Below are positions 24,049-37,680 of a stretch of 64,000 nucleotides of DNA, one piece after another. How positions within the stretch are numbered: position 1 is the stretch's first letter; each line of letters opens with the position of its first letter. This stretch comes from Pseudisothecium myosuroides (lineage: Eukaryota > Streptophyta > Bryopsida > Hypnales > Lembophyllaceae): contig OX637288.1 of NCBI GenBank assembly GCA_951799445.1, positions 28,685,288 to 28,749,287 on the forward strand, given 5' to 3'. The position numbers were made by a program, and so were the translations under genes. Under the pieces are notes generated by a model. It was given only the letters and a program-made list of their open reading frames with translations. It was not told the DNA's origin and did not search any database.

Positions 24049-24094
24049 TTTAGGGTTTAGGGTTTAGGGTTTAGGGCTGCTAAACCCTAAACCC
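24049..24094. repeat. Interstitial telomere-type repeat, inverted pair
   Basis: Four TTTAGGG units (24049-24076), a CTGC spacer, then two TAAACCC units (24081-24094). The array is thus head-to-head. The last two codons and stop of the tweety-like gene on the minus strand are read from the TAAACCC units. Confidence 0.9.
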
Positions 24095-27000
24095 TGCCTT
24101 GCTTGCCCATATACTGGTGCACGGAGTCCATGCGCCGTTGATGAGTGTTGCGGTGGTTGGTGACAAGCCATAGCGCCGTGAGAATGGTTAAGAAGATGGA
24201 CAGCAGGAGCGTGAAGATCCAGAGGTGGCGAAGAGCGGATTTCAGAGGTTGGCACCTCTGATTCACAAACTTGCTGAATGTGTCCGTCACGAAGGAGCAG
24301 TCGGCCAGTTTGCTCAGCTTGGGGACGGTGTCCAGCATGCTCTGCGCTCCTGACATGGAAACACCATATGCCCCTAGTGTCAGAAAATAATAATGTTCAC
24401 ATAAATATCTTTCAAATTAGTGATGGACCACGAGTAGAAAGGAGGTTTGAGAGCACAAAGCTAGAGCGTGAGGGCCTGGTTTTCAAGACTCATACACCAT
24501 CAACTTGGTGTTTATATGAACCTTTTGGAATCATGCTCTTTCATTGTAGATAAGACTCAAGGACCTCATTTCTATTGGTGTACAAAGTGAGGATATTCAA
24601 GGTAACGTAACATATTGCAGTACTGCATCTCTTTATATTCCCGAGAAAGCACCAAATTGCATGCGACTCTCAATGGAGTCTTGTAACGTTGTGACCATAT
24701 AATGGAACATGTAAATCTGGCAATAAAAGAAGTGAGTAAATGGGATAGAAGAGATCAACCTTCTTCATCTCTTGATAAGTTGATAAGAGGTGTGAAGGTT
24801 GAAGAGTAGATAAGAAGTTGTAACTCTACTTCACACTAAGTAAACTCCTTGTTATCGCATTTGTATGCAACTTTTTTTTGTTCCTTACCAGATAATGATC
24901 GAGACTGTATGGAGTGGGTGTCGAACTAGCTAAGTTCACTCGCGAGGATTTCGTGAGAGATGTAATATTAGAGACGCAGATAGTCCAGAAGTCTGGGTGT
25001 AAGAACTTCCACGAGATTTCAATGATTCAGGACAAGGTGGGATTTTGTGATGAGAGCAGATAGATACCTGCTGAGAAGTCGTAGAGAGTTGCATTATTCT
25101 CAGCACTCACAAAACGGGCCTCTTTGAGACAGTCAAACGTCGACATGTTCTCCATGCACACATAAGGCGCGAGGACCTGCAGTGAATTGAAGCAATAGAA
25201 AGAATTTAGATTGATGAAACAGAATAGTACGACATTTTTGAACGAATTCTACATCAGGGATGTCCTCAGCTTAGCAATTTGCTGGCACGTTCTTAAATCT
25301 GATTCAACGCAATTCTCCTTTCCTCGAAGTATTAATCCGCTCATAGAGTCTTAGAACGCAATTTTTGAAAATAGACTTCTTTTGCAAGCTAGCTTTGACA
25401 CTTTCATTGAACGAGGAGCGGGAATAAAGTCAATTGTTAAATGGGCGGAATTCCACAACCTTTGACACTTCTCAGAATGAGGTTTACACCTGAAATGTAC
25501 ATCTATATCAGTCTAGTTTTTGAGCTTGGTGTCCAGAATCGTGTCAATTTAACGAAACTGACAATCCATTTAGAATTGGCGGAAGAAACTTACTTGCGGA
25601 AGATCACTGATTGGCAGTGTCCCTGTTGGACAAGTCGCATTGTAGGCATAATCTGGCGGGCCACCAATGGGGTCACACAAGCTGAGAAGCGAACCATTTC
25701 CTGTCCCCAGAAAGTTGTTGACCTTCTGGATTGTAACCACTGTAGAATTGGCCTGTCATCAAGCAAACCAGTCCTCAAGTATAAAATATACTGTAACGTA
25801 TTAACACTCTTACAGATGATAAGCAACCAATTGCATCAACACAAGCACAAGCTACATCTATAGTGAAGTTAGAGGAGCTTGCTATGTATAGTTTTAAGTT
25901 CATGTTCAAAAACTGAGTTATAGATTTTAAACATCAGAGAATCTACACCTGCAATGCAAAGATTTAGATTGCAGGAGAGAATTATGTTCGATAAACTTAC
26001 GCACCGCTCCACAGCTTCACGAGGTATCTCACCAAAATAGATGTTTTAGTATGGTTGATCTAAATTATTTTATCACAAGGACTTACTATGCAACACCAGT
26101 TGCAGTTTGTGGCGTTGTAGTATTCGTGGCGTGCAGTAGTTGGGTTGGCGTCGTTGTTAGATTGGACATCATCCTAATTCTAATGCCGGCTAATCATCCA
26201 TCCAAACTAAACAAATAACCATTTCGGTTGTAGTGAGAGTTGCATTTGAACAAACCTGTTCAATGACGTTGCCGGTGCCTTTTCGAACTTCTATCAGAGC
26301 AGCGTTGGAAGTGGCGGAGTCCACACATGGCAGAAAATTGTCCAAGGTGGTATTGACAGGAGAAACCAGGAACTCGTTCAGCGCCTGACAAGTGTCTGAT
26401 GCCGCACTGCAACGATCAGTTGGAAAAGTGTCAGTCTAACAGCAAATCCTGAAGTAACTGAACCCATTACACTCGACCAGACTGACATGCTGCAGGCTTT
26501 GCAGAGAACTAAGCTTAGATAGGGGTGCTCCTGTCCCATGCTCCATTGCAATTAGTGACGATTCTAAATCCATTTCCCTACGAGCCTCACATTACCCTTG
26601 CCCTCTGAACCTCACCATTTGTCACCTGTTAAAACTTTTCTTTAATAGCAGGTGATTTGGACAGGTGTCTTATTTCAAGCATAGGTGGGGTTTGGCGAAA
26701 CTTTCAGCTTCCCCAAAAGTTTCAAAAACAGAAGGAAGAGGCGGTGGTCGAGAGGAAATAAGAAGAGTAGCTCTGGTTTGGAGAGAGTTCGGAGAGCAAA
26801 TAATTTACTTGTTGAGTGCAAACATTAGGCCGAACAGCAGCCAAGTGCCGGCCGTCAAGATCCAAGCCAGCACGATCACCCTGATAAGAGAAAGAATCCA
26901 CAATGTGCCGTGAGTTGATCATTTTTCTATGTACAAGCTTGAGTGTAAATGGCTTCCCCATTGGCAGTAGGGGACTTACAAAACCATAAAATAGGGGTTT

Positions 27001-29506
27001 AATTAATAAAATGGAGCCTATGCACATATAGGAAATCTATACGGGCCGTTTCTTCCCCTCCCTAAATGACCATTTCTTGTGTCAAAATAGAGAGTGATGG
27101 TGACTAGTGAGAACACCAAGAGAGTTTGGAAATCGGTGTATTCAGTCCCTGAGGTTTGATGAATGACTGAGATATTGTACAAGGTGACAATTCAAGAGGT
27201 CTAGGTGGGTCACAAAAGAATGATCCATGAGAATTTGAATTTCTCTCAGTAGGTTGCTTATCAAATTAGCTACAGGGATAGAATATAACAACTTACGGGA
27301 AGAAAAGTCGTCTCAATCGCATGAAGGATGCAGCTGCAGAGAACCCAGTTCAAGGATAAACGTCATCGAGCATACCGAGAAAGCAAAAAGACACTGTCTA
27401 CGGTTTCAACCGCACGTATCCTACAAATTCTGAAGATTTAACTCCTAAATGTTCCAAAGTCCGTTTTCTAGGTGAAGAGGAGAGGGCTTTGGGGTGATGT
27501 TTCGTTTAAAGAACTCCTCGATCATTCCTTGAAAGTACTGCTTGAAAAGGAATCCTCCTCCTCTATGTTTGACTGCTTTGATGGAACTAACGTATTCGAA
27601 CAAACATATGAGACACAACATGAGAATTTCGAAAGTGAGTTTAGTTCTTGCAATACCCACTGCGAGCTCTCCAATGAGCACTATAATGAGTAACTTAAAT
27701 TGTAACCAACACAGAAGACTACAACATAATAAAACGAAAAGAAGAAGGAAGCATACCTAATCCGAGGACAATAAGAAAGAGAGCCAGCGATAAGATTAGA
27801 ATTATCGCAATTTCCCTGCAGGCCACGGTGAACACAAAACCACCACCTTAAACCCCCACGCATTGGAACTTCAAGAATAAAATCCCATAAACTTGCAGAG
27901 AGATTATAGAGACTTAACGGGATGTGCAAGAGATGTCACTAGTAGAAGAAAAGCCATATGCGACAGATGGAACTTCAAGCATAAAATTCCATAAACCAAC
28001 AATGCCATTGCAGAAATTTCGCGAGATGTGCAAGTGATTTTACTACTAGAAGAAAAGCCATATCCAATAATGCCCTTTTCAGCTTTTCAATGGTCTTGCA
28101 ATCGCTGCAAGATCGGTAAAAACATGGTGACAAAAGAGAATAGAGAAGCCGTGTGATTGACATACTTACACAGCATTGAGGAGCCGGTTGAACTTGCGCA
28201 CATTGCGGTGGATTTTGGCAGTGACAAGGTCGGCTTGCTCATTGAGCTTCGCTTCAGTGGAATTCAAAACCTCCCATCCCGGAATGTGATACTTCTCAAT
28301 CTTATCTTCCACTCGCCCCAGCGTCGCCGTCACCGTGTGGATCGTATCCGTTACCAGCGTCGCCGCCTCCACCACCGTCGTCTTCACCTTGCTGGTTTGG
28401 GAGAAGGCTCGGTGGTTCAACACGAACAAAGCTATCACGCAAGCTCTGCATTTCCAGCACACAACCCATGATCACAATCACTCTTAAGTGCAAGTGGCAT
28501 CACACCACTTGAAAACTTAACCCGAGGCGAACCCAGCACAAAATCATACCAAATCAGAGCAAATCGAAGCGCCGCATTCTCTTACAGGCGACGACACTCA
28601 AAGTAGCGGTTCCATTAACCGTACAGTCCATTAGTGGCTCCATTGACCATACATGTCAGCTTTGATCTGTGCTAAGTGTGAAATTACTTGATCAAACACA
28701 CACCTAGAATAAAAAATGTGGCACTTACATGGCGAAGAGCGAGAGCAGTAGCACGAGGAGGCGCGGGATTAAGTAGAAATTCGACGAGTGATGCTCCCTG
28801 GGCGCGCTCTTCCCGCGCCGGCAGCACGCCAGAAGCGCCAGAAGCAGACCGAATAGTAGCCATGCCCCCCCGATAGCGTACCCGTACACGCCCGTAAAAG
28901 CCACCGACTGGAAAGCAAGCAAACGCACGTAAGCTCATGTCAGCTCATAGCCATAGCCAGCGAAGCCAAAATGTCATGGATAGCCGTAGCCAGCTTGAGG
29001 TAAGAGAAAACACCCACTTACCGCCCAGTAATGTTTGCTCGTCACGTCGAAGCCCCCACGGTAACGACGGAACTTGTTGGTGGGATCGCGTCGGTTGCTC
29101 TTCACAGCCAAGGGCTTGCTTGTGAAAAGCTCACTCACCGCCAGCTGCCGTCGATGCTCCTCATACTCATATCCTGTTGCACGCAAGTCTAGTACTCTCA
29201 GAAAACACACAATCGGGACAGAATCGGGAAACAAATGTCTCAGTGCTGCATTTATATTGGAACTTCCACTGCAGTTTATGGATCGTTTCAGAATTGACAG
29301 CGAAGCTAAGCTAGCATGAATCCACAGATTACTGTAGCACCTGCACCTCGAATCTCGTCGAAGCTGTCGAAAGCTGCTCTGCTCTGGACACTCAAAGCTC
29401 TCTCTGTCAACCCAAAAGCTCCCACCTGAGGGGACGCTGCAGCCGTCGCCGCTAACACCACCACTGCCACGGTCGCCACAATCACAACTTCACTACGCCA
29501 CCCCAT
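24087..29506 (-). CDS. Tweety-like multi-pass plasma-membrane protein, 13 exons
   Basis: Reconstructed exons (minus order): 29506-29341, 29173-29022, 28907-28729, 28445-28170, 27815-27757, 27333-27297, 26880-26809, 26406-26256, 26173-26087, 26027-26001, 25752-25594, 25176-25068, 24349-24087. They total 1737 bp (578 aa) and every junction is GT-AG with matching phase; exon 1 could end 6 bp earlier. There is a signal peptide at 7-24, then TRYxGGFDVTSKHYWA-like sequence before membrane spans near 109-135, 153-175, 259-277, 291-312 and 534-555. Between spans 4 and 5 lies a large Cys-rich, N-glycosylatable loop (SDTC, LPCVD, CNWCC, LCDP, ATCP, DCL). This five-span layout with a Cys-rich extracellular loop matches the plant transmembrane family resembling animal tweety (TTYH) proteins; from memory Arabidopsis At2g12400 and At2g25270 belong here. 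Function in plants is unknown to me. Family call good; the 37-bp and 27-bp microexons need transcript support. Confidence 0.8.
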
Positions 29507-30480
29507 CGCTACCAGCACTCTCCTTCACTCTACGCCCGTTAATCTAACATTCAACAAGCTAGCTGGCAATCAAACGTGATCGATCACCCACAATATCAAT
29601 CATTCTACCTCCACTGATCGAACTAAGAACTAATCCTCACACCCCATGCATCGAAAGCTCCGAACTAGCTGCTGGTTTCGCAAAACCAGAGACGACGATC
29701 CATGACGACCTCCATGCAAGATAATTGAGCCCAGACCCTCATAACAACATCTCCACTTGTAATCAACCCGTGGATATGGTGTCAGTGCGCCGATCAAGAG
29801 CTCCCCATTACGTACGTGTGAGCCGGTTGATCCATCAAAGCAGCCATTACGTCGTCAGCGTCACGTTCAATGGATCGATCGCGATCAGCTCGCATGATTA
29901 GCAGTCGTTTGGGAAATTCTCGGGGCGTGTGAACGTTTGAACTGCTTGATGTCTCGCTTGGCTTGGCTTTCGTTTGGCGTGACTTGGATTGTTGGCGTTG
30001 AAGAAGTCGCGCGCGACGGTGGAGCTGCTGGATTCGCTGCTCAAGGTCGCAGAGGAAGAGGCCGAAGTGCAGGCTTTGGGAGTTTGGGTAAGCTTATTGC
30101 AGGTGGGAAAAGCTGCAGCCGGATCGATGTGGAGACGACGTGGCGACTGTGAGCGGTGGCGCTGGTGAATGGGGAGGGCCCGCTGGGAGTTGAGCAGAAA
30201 ATCGCTCTTCTGCACAGCTGCCAAGTGGACTGCAACGGAAACCGGGATAGGCTGGCGTGACAACGCGGCTGCTAAAGATCATAGAACTACAGTAGCTTAG
30301 GTAGATCCGGACGGGACGGTTCCATTCGGATGGGGCCAAATTTAGCAGTTTTATTGCCACTAACTGATTTCTGGCAACGAGAAATATGAATAACTCAACT
30401 CCCGCCTCGGCTTCGGCCGTTTCTTCTTTGTAACTTAATGTGCCTGGAATAAACTTCCGGTTCCTAAAGTTCATATCTAT
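29507..30480 (-). promoter_or_regulatory. Upstream region of the tweety-like gene
   Basis: Balanced to GC-rich DNA (especially 29900-30300) preceding the start codon, consistent with a promoter and 5' UTR. Overlapping frames on both strands (for example 29898-30263 and 30094-30474) are compositional and carry no domain. An in-frame extension upstream of the ATG starts only with GTG. Confidence 0.35.
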
Positions 30481-31224
30481 CTATGAATATATATACAGTT
30501 ATATATATGAATACCATACTGTGATATTTGTACTTCTTGCAGTTTTTGCTTACAATAGCAGGGACTTCAGTTACTTATAAAAATCTCTTTTGATTACGAG
30601 CACAGCATAGCACAACATCGTCCTCGGCATGATGCCAAATGTTGGTTTCGTAAATTCGATCCATTGCTGAAGACACCGTTAGAAAATCGAATTTGTGACT
30701 GATGAAGTTTTCATGGTTTTAAGAGAAAAAAAATTAACAAAGTCGCAGGGAGACCATCACTACTGTTGCAAGAGTGTTCAGTTTTCTCATTTTTTGAGGC
30801 TACTGTAGAGGAAAACTTGCCTCAATGTTTAGCTAAATGTAGCCACATTTGTGAACAGGGATCCCCGGAATCCACGCCGCAGATTAATTTTGCCGTTGCG
30901 TTCGACGAAACTCAGACGACGTCGCCATGGTCGGTGTAGCATTCTTCACTTGATGAAACTATGTGCATTCAAGGGCATGGATGAAACGTGCAGAAAGTAA
31001 GTACGGTTTCATACAGTAGAACTTCTCTACAGTAAACTAATAGCTCAAGTCCCCATGCTCAAGAATCTCAAAGAATTTCTTTGATGTGTATGTGTAGGAT
31101 TGGACCTAATGGAGGAGTGGGCAATCAATACTAAGGTACAAGCAGCAATAGTCAACCATGTCCAACACCGAACCTATAGGGATGCTGTATTTCCAATCAA
31201 CACTGGAAGAGATATTGGCAACCG
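30481..31224. other. Gene-free stretch
   Basis: Mixed-composition DNA, with a short TATATA tract near 30487-30508. No element end or gene recognised. Confidence 0.4.
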
Positions 31225-31495
31225 AAGCTTGGAATATGTTTTTTTTGGTCCTTTTCAAGGTTGGGACTAACGAGATTATGACACATGTTCGGAAAGTAGT
31301 GAGCAAAAAAGTATGAAGTAATGAGTGGGAAAATAGTTCTTGAATGAACGGAATTGGGAGACTCTAAATAGTGGCTACTAGTGAAATGCACTTTTTGGTT
31401 CCCAAAATTCACTGAAAATTCAATTTTGGGAATAAAATTCCAAACTTTTTGCAATCCCCATATTTCCTATCTTCCTACATTGGAAAAATTTCCCA
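31225..31495. repeat. Dispersed repeat family C, copy 1
   Basis: Shares ordered blocks with 55615-55850: GACATATGTT-like start, a GGAATTGG block, GCACTTTTTG, CCCAAAATTCA, then TTTTTGCAATCC. Non-coding. Confidence 0.55.
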
Positions 31496-31535
31496 CCACC
31501 TGTTACTACGCACAATGTGCTCCAAAATTGCTTAA

Positions 31536-32398
31536 CCCCTAAAGGACCAAGGCTTTTTTTTTCCATCAAATAACACTCAAAACTACCATTTCTATTGCAA
31601 AGCACAAAAAGCTTAAAAAATTGTTGTTTTTTGCATATCTAACCATAGGATCTTATACTAGACTAGTATAAGTATGTATGTTTACACCTTGCATGATTAG
31701 ATTTCTTGGCTTTGAATCTTCTTAACTTAAAAATTCTGTACTATTGATTTTGATTTTTTAAATTTTTATGTTGAATATTTGAGTTGAAAATCTAGGAAAA
31801 TAAATTCAGGAAAAAAAACCTTCATTTTCAATTTTCACTCATTACAAATTTGTTAAGTAGAAGTAGGTTCAAAAATGAAAGAAAAACAAAACCATTGATA
31901 GCTTCAAGCTGGAATTGAAACACAATAATTCTAATGGTGAGATTGTTCTAGCAATAAAATTTAACCATGTCTAACAAAAAAAATTATAAAATTGTAAAAA
32001 CTGCATTCAAAAATTAATCCTATGAGTTATTTTTTCAAGAAGATGCTTAGATTGCCCAAAAAATTAAGACTGTTCATAACTTTTTCACCACAAGTCAAAA
32101 TTGAATGAATCAAAGCTTCACGTGTAGACAAAAGTATAATATTTTAGAAAAACAAATATTTAATAATTATTTTGACTTTTTGTGATATTTTTGTACTTCC
32201 CGCCGATCTCTATTTTGGGCTTATTGTGCCATAACTTTTGCTCCCGGGCACCGATTGAAATAAAAATTATATATCCATGAAGCTCCTACAACACTACACA
32301 ACTTTTAAAAAATTCAAAAAAATTCACTACAAATTGAGACAATAGGAACCTACCCAGACCCAAATTGTCCTCTAAGGAGACAAATGGTCAATTAGGGG
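31536..32398 (-). mobile_element. TTAA-family element (863 bp)
   Basis: Flanked by TTAA (31532-31535 and 32399-32402). Left end CCCCTAAAGGACCAAGGC, right end GGTCAATTAGGGG. The arms are in the reverse order of 40347-41267, so it lies in minus orientation. Subterminal GCTCCCGGGCACCGATTG is shared with other copies. No coding frame. Confidence 0.85.
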
Positions 32399-32402
32399 TT
32401 AA

Positions 32403-35400
32403 ATGATCAACTATTGGTGCTTTGACCTTACATCACTTTAGAGAAGTCATTGCCTTAGAGAAGTTCTATTGTAATACCATACGCATAGGGCATTTTTGGC
32501 ACTTTCATATTGAGAGAGTTAAATTTTTCTAATTCGACTATTTGGCACTTTGAATTAGATTTCTTGACTTTCGGCACTTTGCTTTTCTAATTTTTAACAC
32601 TTCTAATTTTGGATTAATTTTTTCTATTCATCCGCAAATGTGTTCTTTTTTCTAAATTTTCTCAAGAATAATTTTTGGATATTCAAAATTATCAACAATG
32701 AAATTTTTCATATTTTCAGAAATAGATGTAGAATTTTATAAATTTTCGCCATTCTCCAAATTTTCCAAGTTATTTACAAAACTGACCTACATGTACGGTA
32801 GACGGAAATGCATTTACTCATTCAAAAGTGTCAATAAATTCATCTAACCATGAGCTACACCATTCAATACAAGGTTAGATTGAGTTATCTTAGACTTTTT
32901 AGAAGGTATCTTAGTTATCGGGGTTAGACAAGGTTAAATCATGCATACTAGATTGGGTTATCTTATATTTCTTTTGTTGTGGATGGAAATCGCTACGGCC
33001 GAAAGTTTGTGTAAGGAAAATTATACCACTAAGTGTTCAATGTTACCTCTCCATATCCTTTGAAAGGATTGATTGCACCTAAGGGGCTTTGTTTTTGGAG
33101 AATCTTCAAAATAAAATCTCCAAAACTTAACTACATACCAACTTCTTAATATCATTATCTTTGTCTCCAAGAATTGAATCTATCAGGTTCAATTTTGGGG
33201 TTTCAAACCCATAGTGTGAATGTGTGATTTTTGCATTGGAAAATTTGTACAAAAAATTTAATAATAGCTTTGAGGTTGCCCATTGGCTTGAGGAAGGCTT
33301 AAGCTTGGCATTGATTGATTTTTTGAACAAGGCTTCATGATGCCCATATCATATATAAAGATACTGAAATCTAATTTAGGGCAGTTTTTCTAAATTCTAA
33401 AATGTCTTCCGAGGATTAATAACAATTTTATTATTTGGTGAAAATATTGATATTTTCATCCTAAGACATTTTTCATCCAAAATGGCTTAGGATGAAAAAA
33501 TGGTATCAATAGAAAGATATTTTTGGTAAATTTCCAAATAAAATTGCTTGAAAATCAATTTGAAAGAGATTTATAAATATATTCAAAATTGGACTACATC
33601 AATAATTTATAGTCTTGATATAAGCATCTTGTCTTTGATGCAAACATCAAAAAGATTGAAGAAGACATATTTTATAACACATCTTAGTTTTGTTCCAAAC
33701 CTTGTTACAATCCTCACTCTAAGGCGTGCCCATGCCTCTTTGGTAAACAAAGGAGATTTTGGGTAATTCTCTAAGCTTTGCAAGAGACTAGCTAGGAGAG
33801 AGAAATGAAGAATTCCAAGCAAACAAGGCACTGGAACATTTAGCGCAGGTCAAAGTGGATAGCATGATACATATGCTTGGAAAGCGAGTAAGAACATGAG
33901 TTCATGGGTCCAAAGAACGTGAGGATCTAAGTTGCAATTGTGAGTCAAAAGTTATGACTCTTCAAAGTTGGTAGTGTCTCAACTATAAACCCAAGGTGTG
34001 AGATGTGAGAGTAAGGGTTCCTGGAGGATTTCCTTGTTCAAATAGGGTATGCTACATACTATTGGAAAGATAATGAGGAAAAGATTCCAGAATGTTAAGA
34101 TGATTGTAACGGTTCATAATCGAAGATCTTGGCTATGAGCTAGAAGTTATGGGCAAATAAAGTAGGTAGAGTCTAAAAGAACTACACCTTCTAGAGGACT
34201 TAGACATTTCGAGAGCCATAACTTGCTTGATACTTGTTGTATTTGAGAAAGTGAGTATTTCACAATAATTTACAAAAGAGTAGTTCATAAAATTAATCTT
34301 GTGCTTTGAAATTGGAATGGAGAGCTAAAACTTATCCCAATAGAAAGATTGGGAGCTTTAGAGTTTGATTTGAAGCTAAGGCCAACATGAAGAATCAAGC
34401 GATCTTCCAAGTGGAGAATGTATCTTGGATGTTTTAGAGACCCATACAGAGGGAGGTCTGTAGAATCCTCAAAGTATACAATGAAGAAGGGGGTCTTCCT
34501 ACTCACTCTTCAATGGTGTTATACTAAGCTATAGTGGTCATGGGCGATAAGATTGGTGATAAAGCATCACTGTTGTCTTCATATCATTAAAAAAAATTCA
34601 AGCTTTGGAAGAGCCGCTTTCATGCATGAAAATGTGCATTTATAGGAAATATCAGCCAAACTGGTTGTCAGAGAATCTTTAAGGTGAACAGACAACCGGT
34701 GTACCATGTTGGATTTTTGATTAAAAAATAATTTATTTTTATTTTATTTTTAAAATTAAAAAAATTCATTGTATTTGCACATCCATCAAAACAAAAATGG
34801 CCCTCTACAAGGTCCAAATTTTATGTAACGTATCATGGAATAATCTTAGGTAATCTTTGATATTGATTGGATGGTTTCTTGCTCCACACTATGTCGTACT
34901 AGATGACCCCTGATTAGTGAAATCTGAAGTGAGTTCCAAAGTGAGGTTGCTTGGACATAGTGGGAAATTGGGTACTGTTCAGGAGTTGGTTAGCATCAAT
35001 GGTGAGTAGTGCCACCATGGAGCTCTTGGACAATTATGGAAGTTCCATCCTATGTCATCAAATGGTATGTATAGTGTCTTGGAGTGGGAATTAAGTAATA
35101 GAAGTTATGGGGAACGGGAATTTGTGACTAATATTGGAACTAGTATTGGGAAAAAATTGGCAGCTAAGATGGAATTGGGCAAAAAAAACGGTTGTAATTT
35201 GAAAACATTGGCAAAAAAATCAATGAAAAAGTATAAAATTTCTATTTTGAATTTAAAAAATAGAGAAAAAACAGACTTGATACTTGAAAAAATGGTTCAA
35301 CATGGAAATTGAAGGAAATTAGATGGTAAAACTCAAGAAATATCCTTAACATTGGTTGGAACCTAATGTTGTGAATGAATAGTATGTGGAGTGTTAGGAG

Positions 35401-36974
35401 ATTATGATCATTGGTGTCACTCAAAGTGAAGTGCAGCAAAACGCTTTGAGCTAGAAGAGGTAAGTATCACTAAGTGGTGCAATAATATCTCTTTGACATT
35501 TAGGGATCAAGGTATTAAGTCTATGTAAAAGAAATTGATGTAACTTTTATATGCCTACATAACCAAATTTTGTTGAAACCAATTTTGATGGTCAAAAGTG
35601 ATCCCATCAAAATTTGTTAGGTGTCATTGTCTCCAATTATAAGTTTACTTCACTTTAAATTGATTGATTGAAAAAATTATTTTTTGATTATTATATATGA
35701 ATAAAAGATTTTATTATAGTCAATTTGTTTCCACAAGCCTTGGATTTATAATTTTGATTTACTCAGACCTCATAAATATGATCTTTTTTTCTTACACAAC
35801 ATTCTCAAATATCTTGTTGGCTTATCTCCTTATTATTGAATGTACCACACTTCTAAATAATGCCATAGTGATTTGATGGACTACAAGATAGGGTCTAGAA
35901 AGAATTTAGATTCAACAAGCCATAGTCCTCTTTTTGAGAGCTTCAATTGGCGTTGGGTTCAAATTGGCTAGTTTACAACTTGTTGCCCCTAATTTTGATC
36001 TGTCAAAAGCCTTTATTTCCTACCTTTAGCCCCCTTAATTTCTTCTTCATTTCAAGTACAACTTGCCATAATTTTGGCCATTTTCAATTAATCAATTGAC
36101 TTTCAAATTAGTTTCCAACTATCGGTAATCAAATTCACAATAATATGTCAACAAGTATATAGCAAAGCCTTGTCTCCTTTCATACCAAAACAACAAGGTT
36201 TCCTATATTCATGGTAGGAGTTGAACTTGAACTAGCTCATCAACCAAATGGTGGTTGTGAATCTACCACCTTTCTATCTTGCCCTAGTCTACCGGTAATC
36301 ATCTTCCATATAAAATCAAAACTATGATGTGATAGAAGGAAAACCTATTCTATCATACTATACATATAATACAAAGATAAAATAAATCAAACATGAAGGT
36401 CAAAATCAACATCATCATCTTCAACGTTAAGGTTGAGATGTCCAAAGAAATATTTCTTTAGATGTAAAAACCACCACCCAAATTTAGTAGAATTTCTCCA
36501 CAAACTCAAGTCTTCTAGCAAAATGTAATCAAGATTCTCATGAGGACTTTCCATTGCAATACATATAATAGATTCTAAGTGCTTGATGTGCAATCTATTG
36601 CAGACCTTTGTTTTGATGCATAATAAAAAAAAAACATGTTCACATTGGATTGTACTTACTCATTGGTACACTCACTATATGTGCAAGAATACTAAGGTTA
36701 CTATACTTCCTTTTGAGAGATTGGTTCCATTTGACCACATACTACAAGTCATTGAAGCTTCTTTCGCACAATTTTGTAAATGCATGCACTATAAATGCAA
36801 AGAATCCCCTCTTCACATCATCAACGTTGATCATGGCGTGATATTCCTTTTCTCTAATCTTCTGGTACTTAATTATCAAATAGTGACCACAAATCTTTAG
36901 AATCTCCAACTCTCCAACACCCCAACTAGCCATACCAACTTGTCTAGAAGGCATCTCAATGGGATTAAATATCT
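32403..36974. other. Long AT-rich gene-free stretch
   Basis: No frame with a recognisable domain and no credible splice structure. Open frames such as 33548-33766, 35052-35312 and 36583-36900 are short and compositionally biased. A degenerate retroelement could be hidden here, but no LTR pair, primer-binding site or polymerase motif was seen. Confidence 0.4.
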
Positions 36975-36978
36975 TTAA

Positions 36979-37680
36979 CCTTAAAGGACACTCTAGACAT
37001 ATTTTGTCTGATGGATGACCACACCTAAGTCTATAGGATGGAAAAAAACTATTTTTCATACAATTTTTTTTTTAAGTTGCTTGAGTACATTTTCAGCGAA
37101 TAGTATTGCAAATTCCCTCATTATGGTATTAATTGTCTTTTTTGAAGAAGAAGATGCTTTATCCACATATCATAGTTGTTGTATATTGGGATTACTTACC
37201 TCTTGTTATTTGCTCTTGATGTGAATTTTAACCATAAAAATGATATTTTTTGAATGTGAATTCAACTAATGAAATGAAGTTTATTAAGTGTAATTTTTAC
37301 TCCAATTAGAAATTTTAGAAATTTTAGAAATTTCAATGTTTTATAGCAATATGAATTTTGGACCTATAACCATGGTTTGTTGATTGTTTAATTTTAAAAT
37401 GATACAATAATTTTGGTTTGTATTATGATGTTATGCACTACAATATACATCTATGGTAAAAATTTCAGACTTTTTGAATATAATCTATAATTGATATGAA
37501 TTTTCTTCATTTTCCTTAAGAAATTCACAATAATTTCAAATTTTTTCCAAAAAATCTGAAAATTTTACGACTAGTAGCAGACATATGACTTCATCTCTAA
37601 AAAATGAATATAAATTTTTTCATTAATATCTAGTTTCAAAATGGCAGCAAATAGAGTGATGACCAAGAAATACGTACAAG
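36979..37680 (+). repeat. Dispersed repeat family B, copy 3
   Basis: Starts CCTTAAAGGACACTC right after TTAA (36975-36978) and follows the family B block order through ACCATGGTTTGTTGATTG to CAAAATGGCAGCAAA. This is the second copy whose start abuts TTAA with a CCTTAAAGGA-like terminus. Confidence 0.55.

Noticed and set aside
27445..27693. Hydrophobic minus-strand frame and overlapping plus frames between tweety-like exons 5 and 6
   Set aside because: It can be spliced in phase, but the 37-bp exon at 27297-27333 gives continuous membrane topology and correct phase into exon 7, whereas this frame breaks the expected sequence. It is treated as intron. A TTAACTCCTAAATG string at 27438 resembles a TTAA-family left end, but no right end was found.
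28060..28105. Possible extra exon after tweety-like exon 4 (acceptor TTGCAG at about 28106)
   Set aside because: No donor of fitting phase. Joining exon 4 straight to 27815 restores the expected membrane span.
29937..30474. Arg/Pro/Ala-rich frames on both strands upstream of the tweety-like gene
   Set aside because: They are a compositional effect of GC-rich promoter DNA; no domain.
32403..36974. Possible degenerate retrotransposon in the long gene-free stretch
   Set aside because: No LTR pair, primer-binding site, polypurine tract or reverse-transcriptase motif could be recognised.
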